Part shown: positions 16,261-26,539 of the stretch, one piece after another | How positions within the stretch are numbered: position 1 is the first letter of the stretch | Layout of the letters: each line of letters begins with the position of its first letter | Assembly: GCA_965200375.1 (NCBI GenBank) | Contig: OZ241353.1 | Span: forward strand, 2,294,001 to 2,358,000 | DNA length: 64,000 nucleotides | Reading direction: 5' to 3' | From: VXYL01 sp965200375 | GTDB lineage: Bacteria; Pseudomonadota; Gammaproteobacteria; Pseudomonadales; Azotimanducaceae | The notes under the pieces: generated by a model | The model's input: the letters and a program-made list of their open reading frames with translations, nothing else | The model's database searches: none | What the model was told of the DNA's origin: nothing | Program-made: the position numbers and the translations under genes

Positions 16261-19200
16261 CCGGGAGCTCAGGGCTCGAGGTCGCCTTCTCCAACCGCCT
16301 GGAGACGCTGGCCGCGCAGTTGGCGGCAGCGATGCGCGCGGCACCCGTTTCGCCCTTGGAAGCGGAGCGCGTCGTGGTGCCCCACCCGCTGCTCGGCCGC
16401 TGGCTGCGGCTGCAACTGGCGACGGATCTGGGCATCGCGGCGCAGCTGACGATGGAACTGCCGGCGGCGTTCGCGTGGTCGATCATGGGCGATGTGGTGC
16501 CGAACCTGCCGGCCACGCAGCCGTTCGGCCCCCGCGCCTTGCGCTGGCGGCTGTTCGGTGTGCTGGAACAGTGGCGGGAGGAGGACCCGCTGCGGCGCTA
16601 TCTGGCGGACGGGGATCCGCGCAAGCGGTTCGAGCTGGCCGACCGGCTGGCCGGCTTCTACGACCGCTGCCTGCTCTACCGCGACGACTGGATTCGCGCC
16701 TGGGAAGGCGGCGAGGCGCCGCACTGGCAGGCCCGCCTGTGGCAGGCCGTCCGCGCCGAGGGGCCGCGCATGGCGCACTGGATCGACGCCGTCGATGCCT
16801 ATCGCGCCGTGTCCAAGGCGCCGAAAGGCGACGGCCAGCTGGCACTGCCGTTGCCGACGCCCGCTGACGGTCGGCAGACCGGCGAGCGCCCTCGCGTGAG
16901 CTTTTTCGGGGTGGCGGCGCTGTCGCCTTCCTACCTGCAGATGCTGCGCGCCGCAACCGCCGCATGGGACGTGCGCCTCTACGTCCCGAGCCCCTGCGCC
17001 GAGTACTGGGCGGACGCGCTGGGGCGCAGCGGGCGCCGACCCGGCGCCGCCACGGCCAGCCATGCCACCGCCGGCAACGAGCTGCTGGCCGCATGGGGCC
17101 GCCCCGCCCGGGAGATGCAGCACTTGCTGGCGGCGGAACTCGGCACCGGCGCGCCAGTGGAAGCCTACCGCCCGCCGCAGGCGCGAACGCGGCTGGCAGC
17201 GGTGCAGCGCGACGTCCTCGACCTGCGCCTGGCAGCGGATGCGGCAGCCGAGGACGCCCCGTCCCCGGACGACTCCCTGCAGATCCACGCCTGCCACTCG
17301 CCGATGCGGGAAGCGGAGGTGCTGCACGACTGCCTGCTAGGGCTGCTGGACACTCACGACGATCTGCAACCAGCGGACATTCTGGTGCTGACGCCGAGCC
17401 TCGACGAGTACGCGCCGGCCGTCGAAGCGGTGTTCGGCGCCGCGAACCGCATCCCGTTCCACATCGGCCGTCGGCGCCGCCGGGACGGCGCCGCGGTGCG
17501 GGCGCTGACGGCCCTGTTGGCGCTGCCGGGCTCGCGCTACGGCGTCGGCGCCGTGCTGGCGCCGCTCATGTGCGGCCCGGTGCAGCGGCGCTTCGGCCTG
17601 GCCGAGGCGGAACTGCCGCCGCTGCGTGCCGCGCTGGCCCGGGCCGGAGTGCGCTGGGGCATCGACGCCGACCATGTCACGGCGCAGGGATTTCCGGGCG
17701 TCGGCAGCCACACCTGGCGGCACGGGCTGCGGCGGCTGCTGCTCGGCTACGCACTGGCGGAACAGATGCCCGGGGCCGGCGGGCCGATCTTCGCCGGCGT
17801 CGCGCCTTGCGAGCTCTCGCCCTGGGGCGAAGAGGCGGATCCCGGCGCCTACGAACGGCTGGGGCGTCTTGCCGACTACTGCGACCTGGCGTTCGACCTC
17901 GACGACTGGCAGCACCTGGCTCTGGCGCCTGGCGAGTGGGCGTCGCGGCTGCGGGATCTGCTGGCGCGGTTCTTCGACGCCAGCGACGGCGGCAACGGCG
18001 ACGACAGCGTGGACGCGGCCAGCGAGCTGATCGACGAGTTCGCCGAGGAAACCCAGGCGGGAGGCGCCGCCCCGGCGCCTTTCGCCGTGGTGCGCGACGC
18101 GCTGGCGGCCCGGGCCGCCGAGGCGACCCGGGGGCTGGCGCGGTTGGCGGACGGCGTCGCCGTGGCTCGGCTCGCCTTCGGCGAAGTGCTGCCGGCCGCG
18201 GTGGTGGCGGTGGCGGGCATGAACGGCAGCGCCTTCCCGCGCCGCGTGGCGGCGACGAGCTTCGACTTGATCGCCGCCGAACCGAGACGCGGCGACCGGG
18301 ACCGCCGCGACGAGGATCGCTACGCCTTCCTGGACGCGCTGCTGGCCGCCCGCAGGTGCTTGCTGGTGAGCTACGTCGGGCGCGACCTGCACGAGAACGC
18401 GACGCTGCCGCCGTCGTCGGTGGTGGACGAACTCCTGGACTACCTTCGGGCGCGCTTTCCGGAGCAGCCGCCGGTGCCTTGCCAGCACCCGTTGCAGCCG
18501 TTCAGCGCCGGCTACTTCGCCGGCGGCCCCGGCGACGCCGCTGGCGACCCAGCGCTCTTCAGCTATTCGGAGGCCATGGCCGCAGCGGCCGCTGTGGCCA
18601 CCGCCCAGCCGGCGGCACCCGAGCGGCCGAGTCGGTTCGCCGGCCCGCTGCCGGCGAACTCGAACGCCGCTGCGGCATCCGTCGCGGCAAATGCCACGGC
18701 AGATGCCGCCGCGACGCTGCGCTTGACCGAGCTGACGCGCTTCGCAATGGCGCCCGTGGCCTATTTCATGACCCGGCGGCTGGGCATGGCGCAGCCACGG
18801 CGGTGGGACGCCGGGGCCGAGGAGGAACCGTTGGAGGCGCAAGGGCTGGACGCCTGGCAGTTGCGGCGGGATATGTTCGCGCTCGCGCCCAGCGACCTGC
18901 CGGGCGATGCGGAGGTCCAGGTGCTGCGAGCCCGAGGGCTGCTGCCGAACGGCAACCTGGGCGTGGTGGAACACCGGCGGCTGCGCCAGCAGGTGGGGGA
19001 GCTGGCGGCGGCGCTGGCGCCCTACGCGGCGCATCGGCAGGCGCCGCCCCAGGACGTGGACGTAGCCGTCGGGGGCGTCCGCCTGCTCGGGACCGTGCAG
19101 CAGTTCCACGCGCCGGCGCGGGAGCTCCTGTGGTTCCGCGCCGGGGCGATCCGACCCCAGGACCGCATCGCCGCATGGCTGCAAACGCTGGCGCTCTCCT

Positions 19201-19562
19201 GCATGGCCGGCGAGCCGGTGGCCGCGCTCCTGTTCGGCCTCGAGGAGCCCCGCGGCCGGCGCCGCAGCGCGCTGTCGTCACTCCGCCTGGAAGGTCCCGC
19301 GCCCAACGCGGCCGCCACCGTCCTCGGCGACTGGATTGCGGCCTGGCGCGACGCCGGGCAACGGCCGCTGCCGCTGTTCCCGGCGACCTCCCTAGCGTGG
19401 GTCGACGAAGGCGACTGGGCTGCCCGGCAAGCCTGGGACGGCGCCGGCGGGGACAGCCGGCGGCCCTTCCACTGGCTGGTCTTTCCTCACGGTTCCCGCA
19501 GCGAAGGGTTCCCGCAACTGGCGGAGCGGCTGCTCGGCCCGCTCGCCGCGGCCGGCCGATGA
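16257..19562 (+). CDS. recC: exodeoxyribonuclease V gamma subunit
   Basis: 1101 residues against 1122 in E. coli. Family landmarks are the N-terminal ERVVVPHPLLGRWLRLQLA and GIAAQLTMELPAAFAW, then RVSFFGVAALSPSYLQML, ADILVLTPSLDEYAPAVEAVFG and AVVAVAGMNGSAFPR. The C-terminal nuclease-like fold is expected to be inactive and to read Chi. RecC holds RecB and RecD together and splits the duplex at DNA ends. The ATG at 16257 overlaps the tilS stop as ATGA, and its own stop overlaps recB in the same way, so translation is coupled. Middle parts have diverged, but the order recC-recB-recD removes doubt. Confidence 0.9.
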   Translation: MTGSSGLEVAFSNRLETLAAQLAAAMRAAPVSPLEAERVVVPHPLLGRWLRLQLATDLGIAAQLTMELPAAFAWSIMGDVVPNLPATQPFGPRALRWRLFGVLEQWREEDPLRRYLADGDPRKRFELADRLAGFYDRCLLYRDDWIRAWEGGEAPHWQARLWQAVRAEGPRMAHWIDAVDAYRAVSKAPKGDGQLALPLPTPADGRQTGERPRVSFFGVAALSPSYLQMLRAATAAWDVRLYVPSPCAEYWADALGRSGRRPGAATASHATAGNELLAAWGRPAREMQHLLAAELGTGAPVEAYRPPQARTRLAAVQRDVLDLRLAADAAAEDAPSPDDSLQIHACHSPMREAEVLHDCLLGLLDTHDDLQPADILVLTPSLDEYAPAVEAVFGAANRIPFHIGRRRRRDGAAVRALTALLALPGSRYGVGAVLAPLMCGPVQRRFGLAEAELPPLRAALARAGVRWGIDADHVTAQGFPGVGSHTWRHGLRRLLLGYALAEQMPGAGGPIFAGVAPCELSPWGEEADPGAYERLGRLADYCDLAFDLDDWQHLALAPGEWASRLRDLLARFFDASDGGNGDDSVDAASELIDEFAEETQAGGAAPAPFAVVRDALAARAAEATRGLARLADGVAVARLAFGEVLPAAVVAVAGMNGSAFPRRVAATSFDLIAAEPRRGDRDRRDEDRYAFLDALLAARRCLLVSYVGRDLHENATLPPSSVVDELLDYLRARFPEQPPVPCQHPLQPFSAGYFAGGPGDAAGDPALFSYSEAMAAAAAVATAQPAAPERPSRFAGPLPANSNAAAASVAANATADAAATLRLTELTRFAMAPVAYFMTRRLGMAQPRRWDAGAEEEPLEAQGLDAWQLRRDMFALAPSDLPGDAEVQVLRARGLLPNGNLGVVEHRRLRQQVGELAAALAPYAAHRQAPPQDVDVAVGGVRLLGTVQQFHAPARELLWFRAGAIRPQDRIAAWLQTLALSCMAGEPVAALLFGLEEPRGRRRSALSSLRLEGPAPNAAATVLGDWIAAWRDAGQRPLPLFPATSLAWVDEGDWAARQAWDGAGGDSRRPFHWLVFPHGSRSEGFPQLAERLLGPLAAAGR

Positions 19563-22500
19563 GCCAACGCGCCCGGAAGCCAGCGAGCCCGACGGCACCG
19601 GGGGCGCACGGGCAGACACCGGCCGCCACGCCCCTCGACGCGCCTCTCGCCGGGGGCCTCGTCATCGAGGCCAGCGCCGGCACCGGCAAGACCTACGCCC
19701 TCACCACGGTTGCCGCCCGCGCCGTCGTAGAGGCCGCGTTGCCCATGGATCGGATGCTGGTGGTCACCTTCACCGTGGCCGCTGCTGGCGAACTGCGCCA
19801 CCGCCTGCGGCGCACTCTGACGGCCGCCGCGGCGGCCGTCGGCGGGGCTGGCGACGACGATCAGGCCGTCGGCCTGGCCGAGCGTTGGCAGCGGGAGGGG
19901 GTGCCGCGGGAGGTTGCGGAGCAGCGCCTCGCGGAGGCGATTCGCGATCTCGACAGAGCTTGCGTGACCACCATCCACGGCTTCTGCCAGCGCCTGCTGA
20001 CGGACTTCGCCTTCGACGGCAACACGCCCTTCGGCTTCGAGGTCGCCGGCGACGACCGGCCGGCGGTGGCCGCGGCGGTGCGGGACTTCTGGCGCCGCAG
20101 CCTTGCAGCAGCGCCGGCCCCGATGCTGCAACACGCCGCCGTCTCTGGATTCACCTTGGCGGAGCTGACGCCCTGGGTGGAGCGCCGGCACGCCAAGGCC
20201 GGGCTCGAGATCCGCGGCGCCGGCCCCGGCACCGAGGCCATAGATGACGCCACGACCGCTTGGCAGCGAGCATTCGACCGTGCCCGCTCGGCGTGGACGG
20301 CCGATCGGGATGCTCTCAGCGAAGCCATCGGCGAACCCAACAGCAGGGCCAAGACTTCCTCGGCACCAAGCGGCGCGACTGGTGCGCTCAAGTGGCGCAA
20401 GAGCAGCGAGGCCAAGATGCAGCGCCACTTCGGCGACCTCGAGCAGGCGTTCGCCACGGGCGACGCCGGGCTGCTGTCGCTTGCCGACGCCGGCTACTTC
20501 GGCGCGGCACAGCTCGAGCGCATTCTGATCAAGGGCCAGCGCCTGCCGCCATTGCCGCTGCTGCAACGCTTCGACGAGCTGGGCGCTGCCGCCAAGGGCC
20601 TCGAGGTCCAGCTGGACGCCTGGCTGCGCTGCCAGTACCGGGATCTGCTCGACGCGGTGCGCCGAACGTTGCGCGACAACGCCTGGCGGGATCGGCAGCT
20701 CGGCTTCAACGCGCTGCTTGCGGAAGCGGCTCGGGCCTTGGAAGGCAGCGACGGCGCGGCGTTGGCGGCGCAGCTGCGCGAGCGCTTTCCGCTGGCGCTG
20801 ATCGACGAGTTCCAGGACACCGACGCCCTGCAGGCGGACATCTTCCGGCGCATCTACCATGCATCGGCAGGCGCCGACGAGGCGGTCGGCGGCCTGGTGA
20901 CGGTGGGGGACCCGAAGCAGTCGATCTACGCCTTCCGCGGCGCCGACGTGTTCGCGTACCTGCGCACCAGCCGCGCCGCTGGCGCCGCCACCCGGCTGCG
21001 GCTGGACACGAACCATCGTTCCACGCCGGGCCTGGTGCGGGCCGTGAACGCGCTGTTCGCCGGCCAGCGGCCCTTTCTGCTGCCCGAGGTGCGGTTCGAG
21101 GCCGCTCGGGCGCGATCCGCCGGATCGGAACCACCGGCCGCCGAAGCCGACCGTCCGCTCCAACTGCGGCTGCTGTCGGTGGGCGAGGGCGAGGAGCGGC
21201 TCGACAAGGCCCAGTGCGAGCAGCGCTCGGCCGAGGACGCCGCCGGCGAGATCGCGACGCTGCTGCGGCGCGGCGGAACGGAACTGCTCGGCCGGCCGCC
21301 GACCGGCGGCGACATCGCCGTGCTGGTGCGGACCCGGCGCCAAGGGGCCGCCGTGGCCCAAGCGCTGCGGCGCCACGGTTTGCAGAGTGTGCAGGCGGAG
21401 GACGCCAGCGTGTTCGCCACCGCGCAAGCCGAGCAGCTCGAGTGGCTGCTGGACGCGCTGGCGGCACTCGACCGAGGCGAAGCCGCCGTCCACGAGGCGG
21501 GGCAACGGCTGCGGACCGCGCTGACGGGAGACGCGTTCGGCCTGGACCTCGCCGAACTTGCTGCTCTGGTCGACGACGACGCGGCCTGGTCCGCGTGGCA
21601 GCGGCGGGCCCGGCAGTGGGCTGGCATCTGGCGGCAAGGCGGCGTGGCGGCCCTGCTCCGCCACCTGCTGTTCGCGCCGCCGGTGTTTGGCGCGGCGACG
21701 CTGCTCCGTGCCGCGACCGGGGTGCGGCAGCTCACCAACCACCTGCATCTGGCGGAGCTGCTGCAACAGGTCGAGAGCGCGGAACACCTCTCGCCAGCGG
21801 CCGTCGTGGAATGGCTCGCGGCTCGTCGGGGGGCGTCGGCGGAGGAGGCAACGCAGCTGCGCTTGGAGAGCGACGAGGACCTGGTGCGCATCGTCACCGT
21901 CCACCGCAGCAAGGGGCTGGAGTTTCCGGTGGTGTTCTGCCCGTTCGCCTGGTATCGGCGGCGGCAGCCCAGGCGGGACGCGCCAACGGCCGAGTACCAC
22001 GACGACACCCTGCCGGAACTGCCGGAAGTGCTGGACTTGCAGCCGGACGACGCGGCCCGCCAGCGGCAGCGCGTGGAGGACTACGCGGAGGAGCTGCGGC
22101 TCTTCTACGTCGCCGTCACCCGGGCCCGGAAGCGCTGCGTGGCCACCTGGATGCTGGCGCCGGACGCCGGGGAGGCGCCCCTCGCATGGCTGCTGCACGG
22201 GCGTCGGCGCGGAGACGATCCGGCGGTTGCCCTGAAGGCGACGCGACAGCACCTCGCCCAGCTGGCCGAACCGGAGTGGGAGGCCGAGGTCCGGCGCTTC
22301 GCCGAAGACGCGGAGGACATCGCCGTGGCGAAGTCCGAGACGAAGGAGGACGGGGCCGCTCCGCTGGCGTCCGCCGCCGCTCCGCCAGTGCCGACGGCCA
22401 GGCGCTTCTCCCGGCAATTGCGGCCGAGGCGGCAGATGACCAGCTATTCCGCCCTGCTTGCCGAGGCCGGTGCGGCGACCACGGCCGCCGAACATGTGGA

Positions 22501-23323
22501 AGTGGAACGCGCCGACCACGACCAGCGCGCCGAGCAGCAGACGGCGGACCCGGACCTCGACGCCCAGGGCCGCGAGGGGTTCTTCGCCTTCCCCCGGGGG
22601 CGACGCGCCGGCGACTGCCTGCACGAGCTGTTCGAACACAGCGGCGAACCGCAGGCCGAGTTCGCCGAGCGGTGCGAACGGGCGCTGGCCAGGCGCGGCC
22701 TGGACGCCGGCTGGGCCGAGGTGGCGGGGGCGATGGTGGCCAACGCCCGGGCAACGCCGCTGGCGCCGGCGAGCGCCGGAGCGCGCGGATTTCGGCTGGC
22801 GGAGGTGGACCGGAGCGTGGCGGAGATGGAGTTCCACCTGCCGGCGGCGGGTTTGGACAGGGGCCGTCTGGGCCGCTGCCTCGCCGAGGCCGGCTACGAG
22901 GACCCCTTTGCCGGGCTCGGCACCGGCGAGGACATCCACGGCTTCCTGCACGGCTACGTCGATCTGGTGGCCGAACACGGTGGCCGCTGGTACGTCGTGG
23001 ACTACAAGTCCAACTGGCTTGGCAACGGCATCGACGCCTACGGCCGGGACGCTGTGGCGGCGGCGATGCGGCGGGGCGGCTACCGCTTGCAGTACCTGCT
23101 GTATCTGGTGGCGCTGCACCGGCACCTGCGCCTGCGGCTGCCGGGCTACGACTACGAGACCCACATCGGCGGCGCCTACTACCTGTTCGTGCGCGGCATG
23201 GGGCCGGAGCGCCCGGGGCACGCAGTGTGGTTCGACGCGCCGCCGCGGCGCTGCATCGCCGCCATCGACGCCTGCCTCGCCGGTACGCCGACGGCCGACG
23301 CCAGCGCACCAGCGCCCCCGTGA
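19559..23323 (+). CDS. recB: exodeoxyribonuclease V beta subunit (helicase-nuclease)
   Basis: 1254 residues. SF1A helicase motifs appear in order: Walker A EASAGTGKTYAL (about 40), VVTFTVAAAGELRHRL, TTIHGFCQRLL, LALIDEFQDTD (II), VGDPKQSIYAFRGADVFAYL (III), LDTNHRSTPGLVRAVN (IV) and RIVTVHRSKGLEFPVVF (V/VI). The C-terminal RecB nuclease domain has DCLHELFE, DIHGFLHGYVDLV and VDYKSNWLG, with the catalytic Asp and Lys. The enzyme unwinds and degrades DNA from breaks until Chi and then loads RecA; it also destroys linear phage DNA. The start ATG overlaps the recC stop. A Pro/Ala-rich N-terminal ~30 residues precede the helicase. Confidence 0.95.
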   Translation: MSQRARKPASPTAPGAHGQTPAATPLDAPLAGGLVIEASAGTGKTYALTTVAARAVVEAALPMDRMLVVTFTVAAAGELRHRLRRTLTAAAAAVGGAGDDDQAVGLAERWQREGVPREVAEQRLAEAIRDLDRACVTTIHGFCQRLLTDFAFDGNTPFGFEVAGDDRPAVAAAVRDFWRRSLAAAPAPMLQHAAVSGFTLAELTPWVERRHAKAGLEIRGAGPGTEAIDDATTAWQRAFDRARSAWTADRDALSEAIGEPNSRAKTSSAPSGATGALKWRKSSEAKMQRHFGDLEQAFATGDAGLLSLADAGYFGAAQLERILIKGQRLPPLPLLQRFDELGAAAKGLEVQLDAWLRCQYRDLLDAVRRTLRDNAWRDRQLGFNALLAEAARALEGSDGAALAAQLRERFPLALIDEFQDTDALQADIFRRIYHASAGADEAVGGLVTVGDPKQSIYAFRGADVFAYLRTSRAAGAATRLRLDTNHRSTPGLVRAVNALFAGQRPFLLPEVRFEAARARSAGSEPPAAEADRPLQLRLLSVGEGEERLDKAQCEQRSAEDAAGEIATLLRRGGTELLGRPPTGGDIAVLVRTRRQGAAVAQALRRHGLQSVQAEDASVFATAQAEQLEWLLDALAALDRGEAAVHEAGQRLRTALTGDAFGLDLAELAALVDDDAAWSAWQRRARQWAGIWRQGGVAALLRHLLFAPPVFGAATLLRAATGVRQLTNHLHLAELLQQVESAEHLSPAAVVEWLAARRGASAEEATQLRLESDEDLVRIVTVHRSKGLEFPVVFCPFAWYRRRQPRRDAPTAEYHDDTLPELPEVLDLQPDDAARQRQRVEDYAEELRLFYVAVTRARKRCVATWMLAPDAGEAPLAWLLHGRRRGDDPAVALKATRQHLAQLAEPEWEAEVRRFAEDAEDIAVAKSETKEDGAAPLASAAAPPVPTARRFSRQLRPRRQMTSYSALLAEAGAATTAAEHVEVERADHDQRAEQQTADPDLDAQGREGFFAFPRGRRAGDCLHELFEHSGEPQAEFAERCERALARRGLDAGWAEVAGAMVANARATPLAPASAGARGFRLAEVDRSVAEMEFHLPAAGLDRGRLGRCLAEAGYEDPFAGLGTGEDIHGFLHGYVDLVAEHGGRWYVVDYKSNWLGNGIDAYGRDAVAAAMRRGGYRLQYLLYLVALHRHLRLRLPGYDYETHIGGAYYLFVRGMGPERPGHAVWFDAPPRRCIAAIDACLAGTPTADASAPAPP

Positions 23324-25134
23324 CGAACGCCGACGCCACCCTGAGGCGCCTTGTCGAGATCGGTGCGCTTGCACCCCTCGATCGGCACTTCGCGGCGACG
23401 CTGGCGGCCCTCGGCGGCGGCGAGACGGCCGTGCTGGCGGCGGTTGCCAGCGCGGCCAGGCGCCGTGGCCACGTCTGCCTGCCCCTCGCCAGCTGCGCCG
23501 GCCGGCGGCTGCTCGACGCCTTGGGATGGCATCGGCAGGACGACGAAGACGTCGCGCCGGGGGCGGGCCAGAGCGAGGGACTCGCGGAGGTCCGCCTGCC
23601 GCCCCTCGGCGAGCTCGTCGCCGCAGCCACGGCCAGCCCCGTGGTGGCCGTGCGCGGCGCCGGGGGCGAGGAAGAACCCGGCGCTGTCGAACCTGCGCCC
23701 CTGGTGCTGGACAACGGGCGCCTCTATCTGCGCCGCGTGTTCGAGACGGAACGGGCGCTTGCGGACCGGCTGGCCGCCAGGGCCCGACCCGCCGAGGCAC
23801 CGGACGAAGGCGCCGAGGCGCTCCTCCGGCGTCTTTTCCCGGACGACGATGCGGCCCGCCAGGCCGCGGGCCTCGCGGCGTCCGGCCGGCTCTGCATCGT
23901 CACCGGAGGTCCCGGCACCGGCAAGACCACCTTGGCGGGGCGGCTGCTGGCGCTGCTTGCGGCGGCTGGCCTGGCGGCGCCCCATCGCATCGCCCTGTCC
24001 ACCCCGACCGGCAAGGCGGCCGCGAGGTTGCAGCAGGCCGTTGCGGCGCAACTGGAGAACGCCGGAGAGGCCGCCGCGGCCCTCGCCGCCGCGCCGCCCC
24101 GGGCGACCACCATCCATCGCCTGCTGCGGGAAGCCGACGGTGGCCGGCTGGCGTTGGACGTGCTGCTGGTGGACGAGTGTTCCATGCTGGACTTGAGCCT
24201 GATGGACCGTCTGCTCGGCCTGCTGCCGGAACAGACGCGGGTGATCCTGCTCGGTGATGCCGCGCAGCTGGCGTCCGTGCAGCCCGGCGCCGTGTTCAGC
24301 GACATCTGCGCCGAAGCGGCCGGCGCGATGGCGCCCTGCGTCGTGCGCCTGCTGAGCAGCCATCGCTTTCGCGCCGACGGCGGCATCGGGCGGCTGGCCG
24401 CGGCGGTGGCCGCCGGCGACCCCGAGGCCGCGCTGGCGGCGCTTGCGGCGGAGGACGACACGGCGCTGGCGCCGCTTGCCGGCCCCGCCGGCTTCGCCCG
24501 GCTTGCCGCCGACGTCGCGGCTCGCGACGTGGCGCCCCTGGTCGAACGTTGGCGGCAAGCGCCGCCGCTGTCGGCAACCGACGCCGCGCCGGCGCTGCCG
24601 CCGCCGTTCGCGCCTCGGCGGGTGCTGCTCGCCCACCGCGCCGGCGCGTTCGGCGTCGAACGCTTCAACCGGCTGGTGGCCCGCGCCCTGGGCCAAGCCG
24701 GCCTGGTGCCGCCGGAGGACGCCTTCTATCTCGGCAGACCGGTCATCGTCACCCGCAACGACCCCGCCTCCGGCCTCGCCAACGGCGATACCGGCATCGT
24801 GGTGGCGGCCGAAGACGGCCGCCGAGTGTGGTTCCCGGATCTCGCGGCTCCGGCCGGCAAGCCGCTGCTGGTTGCCCCCGGGCGCCTGCCGCCCCACGAG
24901 AGCTTCTTCGCGCTGACCGTGCATCGCGCCCAAGGCTCCGAATACGACGAAGTGGCCTTCGTGCCAGGGCCCTCGGAGTCGCCCATCAACAGCCGCGAGC
25001 TGTTCTACACCGCCGTCACCCGCGCCCGCCGCAAGGCGGTCGTCTACGCCGACGCCGCCACCGTGCGCGTCAGCGTCGCCCGCGCCACCGAGCGCTCGAG
25101 CGGCCTTGCGACCCGGCTCGCGGACGTCGCCTAG
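23320..25134 (+). CDS. recD: exodeoxyribonuclease V alpha subunit
   Basis: 604 residues, about the E. coli length (608). SF1B helicase motifs are Walker A IVTGGPGTGKTTLAG, STPTGKAAARLQQA, LLVDECSMLDLSLM, LLGDAAQLASVQPGAVF and TVHRAQGSEYDEVAFV. The final TAVTRARRKAVVYA is the family C-terminal motif. It is the 5'-3' motor of RecBCD. The start GTG at 23320 overlaps the recB stop as GTGA. The gene ends the operon and faces the acyl-CoA dehydrogenase gene. A weak hairpin (GCGCC-AGA-GGCGC, 25166-25178) lies in the 62-bp convergent gap. Confidence 0.95.
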   Translation: MTNADATLRRLVEIGALAPLDRHFAATLAALGGGETAVLAAVASAARRRGHVCLPLASCAGRRLLDALGWHRQDDEDVAPGAGQSEGLAEVRLPPLGELVAAATASPVVAVRGAGGEEEPGAVEPAPLVLDNGRLYLRRVFETERALADRLAARARPAEAPDEGAEALLRRLFPDDDAARQAAGLAASGRLCIVTGGPGTGKTTLAGRLLALLAAAGLAAPHRIALSTPTGKAAARLQQAVAAQLENAGEAAAALAAAPPRATTIHRLLREADGGRLALDVLLVDECSMLDLSLMDRLLGLLPEQTRVILLGDAAQLASVQPGAVFSDICAEAAGAMAPCVVRLLSSHRFRADGGIGRLAAAVAAGDPEAALAALAAEDDTALAPLAGPAGFARLAADVAARDVAPLVERWRQAPPLSATDAAPALPPPFAPRRVLLAHRAGAFGVERFNRLVARALGQAGLVPPEDAFYLGRPVIVTRNDPASGLANGDTGIVVAAEDGRRVWFPDLAAPAGKPLLVAPGRLPPHESFFALTVHRAQGSEYDEVAFVPGPSESPINSRELFYTAVTRARRKAVVYADAATVRVSVARATERSSGLATRLADVA

Positions 25135-25196
25135 CGTCGCTAGCGCCGACCCAACCCGTCCGACAGCGCCAGAGGCGCACCGAAAGTCGCGTCGCC

Positions 25197-26363
25197 TCAG
25201 TAGCTCCGGGGCAGTCCGAGCACATGCTCGGTCACGTAGTTCAGCACCATCTCCTGGGAGATCGGCGCGATGCGCTGCAATCTCGCTTCGCGCCAGTAGC
25301 GTTCGACGTGGAACTCCTTGGCGTAGCCGAAGCCGCCGTGGGTCTGCACGGCCTGGTCGGCGGCCTCGAAACAGGCGTCGGCCGCCAGCCACTTGGCCAT
25401 GTTCGCCTCTGCGCCGCAGGGCTGGTCGTTGTCGATCAGCCAGGACGCCTTGCGGATCATCAGCTCGGCGGCGTCCAGCCGCATCTGCGCCTCTCCGAGA
25501 GGAAAGGAGACGCCCTGGTTCATGCCGATGGGGCGGTTGAACACCACCCGATCGTTGGCGTAGTCGATGGCCCGGCGCATGGCGGCGCGGCCGATGCCCA
25601 ATGCCTCGGAGGCCACCAGGATGCGTTCCGCGTTCAGGCCGTCCAGCAGGTAGCGGAAGCCCATGCCTTCCTCGCCGACGCGGTCCGTGACGTGTACCGG
25701 CAGGTCGTCGTACACCACTTCGCAGGTGGCGACGGCGTTCCGCCCCACCTTGTCGATGGGCGAGATGGTCACCTCCGGGCGCTGCAGCTCCGCCAGCAGC
25801 AGGGTCAGCCCGGCGGTGCGCTTGGCCACCTTGTCCCGGGCCTCGGTGCGCACCAGCAGCAGCACCCGCTCGGAGTCGAGGGCCTTGGTGGTCCACACCT
25901 TGCGGCCCCGAACGACGTAGTAGTCGCCGTCGCGGCGGGCGCTGGTGGCGATGGAGGTGGTGTCGGTGCCGGCGTCCGGTTCCGTCACGCCGAAGCAGAC
26001 GTGCAGGTCGCCGCTGGCGACTCTGGGCAGGTACTTCTGCTTCATGGCCTCGCTGCCGTGGCGCACTACCGGATGCATGCCGAAGATGGAAAGGTGGATG
26101 CCGCTGGCGCCGTTCATGGCGGCACCGGACGCCGCCACCTCCTCGAGCAGGATGGACGCCTCGGTGATGCCGCGGCCGCTGCCGCCGTAGGCCTCGGGTA
26201 TGGCAATGCCTATCCAGCCGTCGGCGGCGAGGGCGTTGTAGAAGTCCCACGGAAACCGGTGCTCGCTGTCGCACTCGGCCCAGTACTCGTCCGGGAAGTC
26301 GGCGCAGATCCGGCCGATGGCGTCGCGGATGAGCTGGTGTTCGTCGGTGGTTTCGAAGTCCAT
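25197..26363 (-). CDS. acyl-CoA dehydrogenase
   Basis: 388 residues, normal for a soluble ACAD. The N-terminal helical domain includes DFETTDEHQLIRDAIGRICADF. The FAD-binding middle signature is CFGVTEPDAGTDTTSIATSA. The C-terminal signature QTHGGFGYAKEFHVERYWREARL contains the conserved HGG-FGY and WRD-like residues. It would oxidise an acyl-CoA to the trans-2-enoyl-CoA, with electrons to ETF. The substrate is not predictable. The catalytic Glu would be in the 240-260 loop or near the C-terminus depending on subfamily, and I cannot fix it by eye. It is divergent from the MaoC gene, which would hydrate its product type. Confidence 0.9.
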   Translation of the reverse strand: MDFETTDEHQLIRDAIGRICADFPDEYWAECDSEHRFPWDFYNALAADGWIGIAIPEAYGGSGRGITEASILLEEVAASGAAMNGASGIHLSIFGMHPVVRHGSEAMKQKYLPRVASGDLHVCFGVTEPDAGTDTTSIATSARRDGDYYVVRGRKVWTTKALDSERVLLLVRTEARDKVAKRTAGLTLLLAELQRPEVTISPIDKVGRNAVATCEVVYDDLPVHVTDRVGEEGMGFRYLLDGLNAERILVASEALGIGRAAMRRAIDYANDRVVFNRPIGMNQGVSFPLGEAQMRLDAAELMIRKASWLIDNDQPCGAEANMAKWLAADACFEAADQAVQTHGGFGYAKEFHVERYWREARLQRIAPISQEMVLNYVTEHVLGLPRSY

Positions 26364-26539
26364 CGCGCGGTTCTCTCTTTCGCTCTCGCTGCCCGTGGCA
26401 GACGGCGGGGGCCATGCGGCAGGCGGCGGTTGCGGGCCGGCGACGCGGATCGCCCCGCACCGGGCGATGAGCGTAGCATGGCGACGGCAGACGGGCCGGC
26501 ACGGCTCGACGATTCCAACGCAGCCAAGAGGACGCGCGA

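Noticed and set aside
19487..23800. 1437-codon minus-strand frame over recB
   Set aside because: It is a shadow of recB; composition is Arg/Gln/Pro-rich and lacks any domain.
25166..25178. Rho-independent terminator of recD
   Set aside because: The hairpin has only a 5-bp stem and no T-run on either strand.
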